A DNA stretch of 64,000 nt from Kaistia soli DSM 19436. Its GTDB lineage: Bacteria > Pseudomonadota > Alphaproteobacteria > Rhizobiales > Kaistiaceae. The translations under genes were made by a program, and so were the position numbers. Within the stretch, counting starts at the first letter, position 1. Every line of letters starts with the position of its first letter. The notes beneath the pieces were generated by a model. That model saw nothing but the letters and a program-made list of their open reading frames with translations. It was not told the origin of the DNA and did no database searches. The stretch spans positions 656,364 through 720,363 of the forward strand of contig NZ_FQUP01000003.1 of the NCBI RefSeq assembly GCF_900129325.1, read 5' to 3'. This document shows positions 58,068 through 64,000 of this stretch, piece after piece.

Positions 58068-59087
58068 ATGCTTCGGATGCGCCAGCCGATGTGGATTACC
58101 CCACCTCCACCGACTTCGGAAGGCGAACGCCTGGCGGAATTGCACGGCTATGAGGTCCTCGACACCGCCGCCGAAGAGCGTTTCGATCGCATCACGCGTA
58201 TCGCCACTCATGTCTATAGCGCCGATGTCGCGTTTCTCAGCGTCATGGATTCGAACCAGCAATGGATGAAGTCGAAGACATCGCATCTGCTGGGCGACGT
58301 TATCCAACGCGATCGCAGCCTCTGCACGGTCGTCGTCTCGACCGGTACGGAACTGGTCATCGACGACATGCGAACGGCGCCGGAACTCGAGGGGCATCCG
58401 ACGGTGCGGCAAGCTCCGTGGCGCTTCTATGCCAGCGTTCCGCTTCGCGGCGAGGCGGGGCATGTGATCGGCACACTGTGCGTGATGCGATCCGAGCCCG
58501 GTCCCCCGGCCGGGTTCAAAATCGACGTCCTGCGGGATCTCGCGGCGATTTCGAGCCACGAGCTGACACTGTCGCGGCAGAATTCCGAGCTGCACCGTCT
58601 GACCAATACAGACGCCCTGACCGGCCTCGCCAATCGCCGCATGTTCGACGAGGAATTCCTGCGTGCCTGGCGCCGATCCCGGCGGACGGGCGAGCCAGCA
58701 TCACTCCTGCTGTTGGACCTCGATCGCTTCAAGGAAGTCAATGACGGCCTCGGTCATCAAGCGGGCGACCGTGCCCTTGTCGACTTCGCGCGTTTTCTGG
58801 AGCCCTTCGGACGCCGGCCGGACGATCTCGTCGCCCGTGTCGGCGGCGAGGAATTTGGGTTCGTCCTGGCGGGCGCTGATGCCGACGGAGCCATCGGCAT
58901 CGCCGATGCAATAATCCGTGCACTCGACACGGCCGCCCTGCCCCATCCCACCCGCCGCTTGATGACGACAAGCATAGGGATGGCAACGCTTCGCGATGAT
59001 GAGGATCATTCTTCATGGTGGCGTCGCGCCGACGCTGCACTCTACGACGCCAAAGCGGCAGGTCGCGCCACTGTTCGGGTGGGCTGA
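58068..59087 (+). CDS. GAF-GGDEF diguanylate cyclase
   Basis: 339 residues: an N-terminal GAF domain (about 25-165; GYEVLDTAAEERFDRITR, FYASVPLR, IGTLCVM), then a GGDEF domain (about 180-338) with TDALTGLANRR, LDLDRFKEVND and the active-site variant GGEEF. No obvious RxxD inhibitory site precedes GGEEF (the residues are VARV). Cytoplasmic; makes c-di-GMP in response to a small ligand bound by GAF. Divergent from the EAL-kaiC-kaiB operon. Confidence 0.93.
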   Translation: MLRMRQPMWITPPPPTSEGERLAELHGYEVLDTAAEERFDRITRIATHVYSADVAFLSVMDSNQQWMKSKTSHLLGDVIQRDRSLCTVVVSTGTELVIDDMRTAPELEGHPTVRQAPWRFYASVPLRGEAGHVIGTLCVMRSEPGPPAGFKIDVLRDLAAISSHELTLSRQNSELHRLTNTDALTGLANRRMFDEEFLRAWRRSRRTGEPASLLLLDLDRFKEVNDGLGHQAGDRALVDFARFLEPFGRRPDDLVARVGGEEFGFVLAGADADGAIGIADAIIRALDTAALPHPTRRLMTTSIGMATLRDDEDHSSWWRRADAALYDAKAAGRATVRVG

Positions 59088-59132
59088 TGCCGTCAGGGAG
59101 AACGCTTATCAGCGCTTCCGGTACGAACGGCC

Positions 59133-59267
59133 CTACCAGCCAGCAAAATCGAACAAGAACCCGCCCGTGAAATCGTCCAGTGTCATGGCGAATGGCATGG
59201 CCGCGACCATCAAAGCGCTGACGGCTTCCAGATCGCCGGGATCCGCCGCATCATCCGGGTGCTCCAT
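59133..59267 (-). CDS. Possible small acidic protein
   Basis: 44 codons on the minus strand from ATG 59267: MEHPDDAADPGDLEAVSALM, then a Met/Phe-rich end TLDDFTGGFLFDFAGW. Codon use resembles neighbouring genes, but the ribosome site is weak and the frame is open further upstream. It could be the 3' end of a longer lost gene. The rest of 59088-59354 holds nothing else visible. Confidence 0.35.
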   Translation of the reverse strand: MEHPDDAADPGDLEAVSALMVAAMPFAMTLDDFTGGFLFDFAGW

Positions 59268-59354
59268 GCGACGGATATTTGGCCACTGATCAGACCCCAA
59301 AGGACAAGCGTAAGGACCGCGCGGAGCGTGACGGCGCGCCCCCCTGGGAGCAGC

Positions 59355-59738
59355 TCAATCCGTGAGGATCCATCGCGCTGCGGCCTCCGCCGTATCCTGG
59401 GGGCGGGTGTTGAAGGCGATCGCGGCCTTCGGCGCGCCCTGGTGAATGGTGTTCACGACCTTTTCGAAGAGCAGCAACCCTTTGGGCGGGATGCGCAAGC
59501 CGCCGCCGATCACGACACAATCATAGTCCGCCTTCGCAAGTTGCCCGGCCAGCATTGCGATGCCGCTGTCGTCGGGAGCGATCATGCAGAGGTCGCCATC
59601 CCAACCGCGCTCGCTCATCGACGTCTTCGCAACTTCGAAGCCCTCGCGGATTTTTTCGGCATTGAACCCGGGGGGCAGGGAGGGATCGGAAAAGTCGACG
59701 GTTTCGGGGATCTGCCCGACAAACAACACGCGCGTCAT
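59355..59738 (-). CDS. Conserved hypothetical protein (Rossmann-like)
   Basis: 127 residues from ATG 59738 (AGGAG 7-8 bases upstream). It starts MTRVLFVGQIPETVDFSDP and has a CVVIGGGLRIPPK loop, suggesting an alpha/beta nucleotide- or ligand-binding fold. It begins 2 bases after the esterase stop, so it is the second gene of that operon. No domain name recognised. Confidence 0.72.
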   Translation of the reverse strand: MTRVLFVGQIPETVDFSDPSLPPGFNAEKIREGFEVAKTSMSERGWDGDLCMIAPDDSGIAMLAGQLAKADYDCVVIGGGLRIPPKGLLLFEKVVNTIHQGAPKAAIAFNTRPQDTAEAAARWILTD

Positions 59739-59740
59739 GA

Positions 59741-60703
59741 TCAAGCTCCTTGGATCGGTGTGGAGGGGGCAGCGCCGTCGGCGGCTTGGGCATCGAGCCG
59801 CTGGCGGAGGAAGTCGCTGATGGCGTTGACGGATCGCTCGGCCGCGAGAAACTGGCCGAGGGAAGACTGGAAAACATGCGCCATGCCCTTCCAGACGGAC
59901 AAGGTGATGTCCACGCCCGCCGCCCGCGCCCGGTCAGCGTAACGGACGGAATCGGCGAGCAGCACTTCATTGTCGCCGACATCGATGCGAACAGGCGGCA
60001 GGTCGTCGAGCCGTGCATGGAGCGGTGACACCTTGGGGTTCATGGGATCCTGGCCCTGCAGATACATGTCGGCGAAACCCTGGAGCACGCCGCGCGTGAA
60101 GATCGGGTCAGCCTCGGCCCGCGTCTCATAGCTCTCGCCGGTGAGCGCCAGATCGGTCCAGGGCGACATCACCGCCGCACCGAGCGGCTGCACCGTGCCC
60201 TTGGTGCTATCAGAGGCGAGGATCGACAGCAGAGACAGCGTCAGGCCGCCGCCCGCCGAATCGCCCACGACCACGATCCGTTCGGCTCCCTCCGCGACCA
60301 TACCGTGATAGGCGGCCACAGCATCGTCGATTGCGGCGGGGAAAGGATGCTCTGGCGCTAGGCGGTAGTCGGGCACGAAGGCATCCACGCCGACGCGCGC
60401 GGCGATTTGGCCCGCGAAATGGGTCACCGCTTGTGCAGAGCCGAGCACATAACCGCCGCCATGAATATAAAGCATGCGCGCGTCCGCTCGCGCGTTCGCC
60501 GGCCGGAGCCAGAAGCCGGAAATCCCGCCCACGGTCGCGGGCTCGACCCGCACATCTGCGGCGGCGGGCGTGGCGGCAAACATGGCGTCGAACATTGGGC
60601 GCGCCTCGGGGCCGAGCGGTTCGCCCTTGTGGGCCGACGCGGCCTCGCGCATAGCGGCGACGGCCGAGACATCTTCAGGCGCGAGCGGCTGGATCGTCAT
60701 CAT
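59741..60703 (-). CDS. Alpha/beta hydrolase fold-3 esterase (HSL family)
   Basis: 320 residues. The HSL-type oxyanion motif HGGGY is at about 80-84, the nucleophile elbow VVGDSAGGGL (Ser), the acid in DVGDNEVLLADS and the His in GMAHVFQ. AAGGAG lies 8-9 bases before ATG 60703. Hydrolyses short acyl or aryl esters in this family. Co-transcribed with the small gene downstream and divergent from the LysR regulator at 60963, separated by a truncated NmrA-like gene. Confidence 0.91.
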   Translation of the reverse strand: MMTIQPLAPEDVSAVAAMREAASAHKGEPLGPEARPMFDAMFAATPAAADVRVEPATVGGISGFWLRPANARADARMLYIHGGGYVLGSAQAVTHFAGQIAARVGVDAFVPDYRLAPEHPFPAAIDDAVAAYHGMVAEGAERIVVVGDSAGGGLTLSLLSILASDSTKGTVQPLGAAVMSPWTDLALTGESYETRAEADPIFTRGVLQGFADMYLQGQDPMNPKVSPLHARLDDLPPVRIDVGDNEVLLADSVRYADRARAAGVDITLSVWKGMAHVFQSSLGQFLAAERSVNAISDFLRQRLDAQAADGAAPSTPIQGA

Positions 60704-60733
60704 GGCAAGTCTCCTTGTTGGGATAGCGCTCGC

Positions 60734-60844
60734 TCAGACGGTCGCCCACTGGACAGCGGCGTCCCTGGCAAAAGCGGCGGAGGAACGCGGGACGCGACCG
60801 GCAAACTGTCCGCTCGCACCCACGACCAAGATTGTTTCATTCAT
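60734..60844 (-). pseudogene. NmrA-like NAD(P)-binding gene with large internal deletion
   Basis: 36 codons with GAGGA before ATG 60844. The first half, MNETILVVGASGQFAGRVP, is the start of an NmrA/SDR protein with the GASGQFAG loop. The second half, RSSAAFARDAAVQW, resembles the usual C-terminus of the same family (PRS-x-x-x-FARD-x-x-x-x-W). The frame is kept, so some 240 codons appear deleted in frame. It lies at the head of the esterase unit. Confidence 0.6.
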
Positions 60845-60962
60845 CAGGTCAATCCTCGCGGTTTTCGTCACCACCATGCTGTCGCACACCTCAATCGTCA
60901 TACCCAGGTCCGGTTCGTCATCGGTATTGGACAGACTGTTCCGAACAGTGCGACAATGCCGC

Positions 60963-61895
60963 ATGGTTGACATCAACGCCTTGCGGATGTTCGAGAAAGT
61001 CGCGACGCTGAAAAGCTTCACGTCATCGGCGCGCGCGCTTGGCGTGCCGAAATCAAACGTCAGCCGGGCGATTGCCCGGTTGGAAGATGAACTCGGCACC
61101 CGCTTGTTCCAGCGCACCACACGCGACGTCGTGCTGACCATGACCGGTGAAGCGCTGCTCGAGCGCAGCCCGGGCATCATCGCAAAGCTCAGCGAGGCAT
61201 TGGACTATGTCCGCAGCCTTGCGGGTCAGCCGCGTGGACTGCTGAAGATCAGCGCGGGCGTGGGTTTCGGTGTCAATGTGCTGGCCGAGCAGCTGCCCGG
61301 ATTTCTTCTGCTCTATCCCGATATCGAGATCGCTCTCGATCTCGACAGCCGCCCCGCTGACCTCGTCGCGGACGCGGTGGATATCGCTGTTCGCATGGGG
61401 CCACTGCCCGATTCCGGAATGGTCGCGGTGAAGCTCGGCGAGATCCGCCGCTACCTTTGCGCCGCCCCCTCCTACATTGAACGCAGAGGAAGACCGTCTT
61501 CGATCGACCATATTGCCCAGCATGACACGATCGATATGCCCGGCCAGAATGGCCGGGCGCGCGCCTGGACTTTTTCAAGGGGAGGCAAGACGACGCGAGT
61601 GGAAATCAAGCCCCGCCTCGCGGTCAATGAGGCGCTCACCGTGCACCGTCTGGTTTCCAACGGCGCCGGCTTGGGGATCCTGAGCGGCTATATCTGTGCC
61701 CCTCAGATCGTGGAGGGCAGGCTTGTCCATCTTTTCCCGGACTGGTCACCAACACCCGTCGAGGTGAATCTGCTCTTTCCCAGTCGCCGCGAGCTATCTC
61801 CCGTCGTGCGGGCCTTCGTCGACTATATGAAACAGGTCAGCGGCCCCGGAAGTCTCTGGATGCAGGATCCGCTCGCCGTGTCATCAGCGGGCTGA
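60963..61895 (+). CDS. LysR-family transcriptional regulator
   Basis: 310 residues from ATG 60963. Helix-turn-helix at 15-60 (KSFTSSARALGVPKSNVSRA), effector domain from about 90 (GQPRGLLKISAG, DIAVRMGPLPDSG). It is divergent from the esterase unit, so probably regulates it and the deleted NmrA-like gene. It resembles the LysR protein at 47735 in subgroup features but is not a recent copy. Confidence 0.92.
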   Translation: MVDINALRMFEKVATLKSFTSSARALGVPKSNVSRAIARLEDELGTRLFQRTTRDVVLTMTGEALLERSPGIIAKLSEALDYVRSLAGQPRGLLKISAGVGFGVNVLAEQLPGFLLLYPDIEIALDLDSRPADLVADAVDIAVRMGPLPDSGMVAVKLGEIRRYLCAAPSYIERRGRPSSIDHIAQHDTIDMPGQNGRARAWTFSRGGKTTRVEIKPRLAVNEALTVHRLVSNGAGLGILSGYICAPQIVEGRLVHLFPDWSPTPVEVNLLFPSRRELSPVVRAFVDYMKQVSGPGSLWMQDPLAVSSAG

Positions 61896-62128
61896 TGGAG
61901 GTTTGGTCGGCAAAAAACCTGAAATCTGTCAATTCCAGAACGCGCGCCGCCGGTCTAGCGGTCATAGTGAAGGCGAAGTATCCACACCCGAGCATCCGTT
62001 GGCCATTGGCGAAGCGACCAGCGCGCGGGTTGCCAACGAACGTCGAGCGCTTGCCGGAGCGAGGCGCGCGATCAAGACTGATTGTTCCATCACTATGGCC
62101 GCCTTGGCTTTAGCGGCGGAGCGCGGAT

Positions 62129-62370
62129 CTAGCGCGATGGTGTCATGGTCGCTTGTCGCCATGCGGAGGGCGACACCCCAGTCCATTGGCGGAATGCACG
62201 CACGAATGCACCATGGTTGGCGTAGGCCAACGCGGCCCCGATGTCACCGATAGGAAGATCCGTCGCTGCAAGTAGTTCTCGCGCCGTCACGCCGCGCACA
62301 TCCGCGAGGAGGGACCGGAAGGTCGAACTGATGGGCCGACATCGCGAGTTTTTCGAGGCGGTTGCCGAAC
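62129..62370 (-). pseudogene. Frameshifted remnant of an AraC-family regulator
   Basis: In one minus-strand frame, residues encoded at about 62132-62320 give RSLLADVRGVTARELLAATD, IGDIGAALAYANHGAFVRAF and RQWTGVSPSAWR, the second helix-turn-helix and end of an AraC-type regulator. The preceding part, RLEKLAMSAHQF, continues in another frame at about 62316-62363. No intact N-terminal domain is found upstream, so this is a decayed, 5'-truncated gene. Confidence 0.7.
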
Positions 62371-62839
62371 AGGCATTGTCCGCCTGGCCTGCGTGATCCG
62401 CCAAAGTCTGGCGTGGCGTGTCCATCCGCCGAGCTGGCTCTGGCCAGGTTACAACTTGGCGAGTTCCGCTTCGGACTAATCCGCGGCAATCGCGCTGCCC
62501 GGTTGGCTTCCAGCATAGCTGTCAACGCCTGCCCAGTCCCTGCCAGGGCGCCGGAGACGGCTCGGCGGCTGCTCTTGTTCGGCGGCCGTGATTATCGCAG
62601 ATGCTGGCAAGCATATCGTTGGCCCTGCGTGTCCATAGTCCTGAATCGCTGTGACGGTTTCGGCAGATCCGGCTGGGCGGTCTACGGCTTCAGCTGTCGC
62701 GCCAACCAGCCGACGACGCCAAGTGTCACACAGAAGCCTGAACAAGCGTTCCATATGTTCAAAAGGTTACAGACGATCGGTAATGTGACAAAAGTCCAAC
62801 GCGCGCAAGATATGCTGGCGGATGCCATGGGCGGTTAAC

Positions 62840-63170
62840 ATAGATCAATAAGTCCGCTCTCTGTTGCGTATACAGCATACAACCAGCTGGAACGACAACA
62901 CTAAGACACGCCGGATAAGATTATATAAATGTCAAAATAATTAAAAGTCACCGCGACCGCCCGATCACTCCGTATTTGTTCGCATATTCCGAGCATATGA
63001 ATGCTATACGTTCACATTTTAGCGTAACAATATGTTCTCTGAACAATAATACGATTAGAAGTCGATTTATTGTATCTGACTTTGCCACCTGACCCGTGGT
63101 TAACTTCGTCAGAGTTCTCAATCGTTGATACATTCCAGCGCGCTTGATGAACAGCGCAAAATTCGTTTTG
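62840..63170. other. AT-rich non-coding stretch
   Basis: About 330 bases with much higher AT content than the rest of the window (for example TTATATAAATGTCAAAATAA near 62930). It contains a TGTTC-TCT-GAACA palindrome at 63033-63045 and no credible gene. A CCTCGGCC / GGCCGAGG hairpin at 63174-63193 closes it on the right. The flanks 62371-62839 and 63194-63556 also lack convincing genes. Confidence 0.55.
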
Positions 63171-63556
63171 CACCCTCGGCCTCGCGGCCGAGGAAGGGCG
63201 GGCGGCCGTAGCATTTTCCCTGCCCGCGGCCGCTCGCTATCCCCTCATTCAGCCTATCCGGTTGGAGGCCGTCTAGCCATCGATCAAGCTCTGCAACGGT
63301 AGATCCGCCTATCTCTTGAACTAACGACTAGGAGCGCCCGGCGCGCCATGTCATCGCGGAATGAGCGGGACGGACTGGAAAAGTCATGAGCGACCTCATT
63401 TCGCAAATCGTGGCTAACGCTTGATCGAGGCGTCCATTGGCTTGGAAAATATGCCAGGTGAGGAACTGCAGCGACGCCAGAGCCAGATATGCGCGGTCAG
63501 GCGGCGATGTTCTTGGCGGAAAGCCTGATCCACGTTCTTATCGCACATCCAACGCG

Positions 63557-63736
63557 CTAATGTTCGGTAACCAGTTGCCCGGCTGGGACGCTGATGGAAC
63601 TGACCTGCGGGACGTCCAGCAACCTACAGCCGACCAAATCCGCGCCGCTGGGGGTCGTGACAACTGAGACCACGACCATTCTCGGTCCGCCGGCTCGTAG
63701 ACGTACGATGTCTCCGACTTTTAGCTGTTCCGCCAT
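63557..63736 (-). CDS. DUF2158 (YodC-like) small protein
   Basis: 59 residues starting MAEQLKVGDIVRLRAGGPRM, matching the DUF2158 pattern K-x-GD-x-V-x-L-(K/R)-x-GGP-x-M. A small SH3-like beta protein of unknown function. GAGGT lies 7 bases before the ATG. It follows the 63745-63996 gene by 8 bases and is probably co-transcribed with it. It normally has a C-terminal CxW segment; here VGCRLLDVPQ occupies that place. Confidence 0.75.
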   Translation of the reverse strand: MAEQLKVGDIVRLRAGGPRMVVVSVVTTPSGADLVGCRLLDVPQVSSISVPAGQLVTEH

Positions 63737-63744
63737 ACGGACCT

Positions 63745-63996
63745 CTATCGTTCGGGCATATCCAGCTGGAGGCTTGCACTGATGGCCCCAAGAATCGCGA
63801 GCGCCTTCTCCAGTTCGGCCGGGGAGTCGCCGCGGTCGACGGCGATCTCGGTCTTCACCTCGACGGCGACTTCGACAATTTCGACCGCCTCAGCCACGCT
63901 GATCACTGATCGCGCGATCAGGCCATGGATCAGGCTTTCCACCAGCAGCATGGCCGCATGACCATGCGCATCTGGCTGATTTGGCGGGGCGCCCAC
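63745..63996 (-). CDS. Hypothetical protein, possibly cut by window edge
   Basis: 83 residues visible from ATG 63996, or 68 from the internal Met of MLLVESLIHGLIARSVISVA. A helical protein, mildly acidic, with alternating Val/Glu (EIVEVAVEVKTEIAVDRG). The start may lie beyond the window. Upstream partner of the DUF2158 gene. No family recognised. Confidence 0.6.
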   Translation of the reverse strand: MGAPPNQPDAHGHAAMLLVESLIHGLIARSVISVAEAVEIVEVAVEVKTEIAVDRGDSPAELEKALAILGAISASLQLDMPER

Positions 63997-64000
63997 CGAG

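Noticed and set aside
62362..62838. 158-codon plus-strand frame
   Set aside because: No ribosome site, no recognisable sequence, partly antisense to the AraC remnant and composition unlike neighbouring genes.
63033..63045. TGTTC-TCT-GAACA palindrome as a second LexA site
   Set aside because: Alphaproteobacterial LexA uses a direct repeat with 7-base spacing; this is an inverted repeat with 3 bases and no gene follows it.
62948..63214. 88-codon minus-strand frame in the AT-rich zone
   Set aside because: Crosses a hairpin and AT-rich sequence; the residues look random and there is no start signal.

Overview
The window is high-GC DNA (clearly over 60% GC in most genes) from an alphaproteobacterium, most likely of the Hyphomicrobiales (Rhizobiales). 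The main evidence is the gene order rpsB-tsf-pyrH-frr-uppS-cdsA-dxr-rseP-bamA-lpxD-fabZ-lpxA-lpxI-lpxB, LpxI in place of LpxH, an ATP12-type F1 chaperone, a GTTC-N7-GTTC LexA box and a TTGAT-N4-ATCAA FNR/FixK box. I cannot fix the genus; a Kaistia-like organism is only a guess.

Layout. 1-6 kb: the two propionyl-CoA carboxylase subunits (pccA cut by the window edge, pccB), separated by a hydrolase/SDR pair and a folP-folB-folK operon. 6-8.7 kb: a small secreted protein and a crcB-rluC-atp12 operon. 8.9-12.1 kb: two tandem, divergent paralogues of a secreted family I do not recognise. 12.1-13.5 kb: an azoreductase and a divergent TetR regulator around a perfect inverted repeat. 13.5-22.6 kb: a cytochrome bd locus (cydDC on one strand, cydABX on the other) with a DUF1576 membrane protein and a urea transporter in between; cydA has a perfect FNR-type box upstream. 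22.7-38.2 kb: a CorA/ZntB transporter, then a long, tightly packed minus-strand run for lipid A, outer-membrane assembly, isoprenoid and phospholipid precursors and translation factors. 38.4-44.4 kb: an acyltransferase, a membrane protein and dnaE1. Just upstream of dnaE1 sits a 32-codon single-membrane-span peptide gene behind an exact LexA box.

44.6-64 kb is accessory in character. It holds a HAD hydrolase, two further alpha/beta hydrolases (one an epoxide hydrolase), LysR regulators, a flavin amine oxidase, a CPA1 antiporter and a zinc alcohol dehydrogenase. It also has an operon of EAL phosphodiesterase, kaiC and kaiB facing a GGDEF cyclase, an esterase operon, and at least three decayed gene remnants (SDR, NmrA-like, AraC). 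The last 1.7 kb before two small minus-strand genes is mostly non-coding and partly AT-rich.

The most interesting items are the LexA-box peptide next to dnaE1 (a candidate SidA-type SOS division inhibitor), the coupling of KaiB/KaiC to cyclic-di-GMP genes, and the internally duplicated DUF1576 membrane protein paired with a urea transporter. No rRNA, tRNA, CRISPR array or intact insertion sequence was seen.
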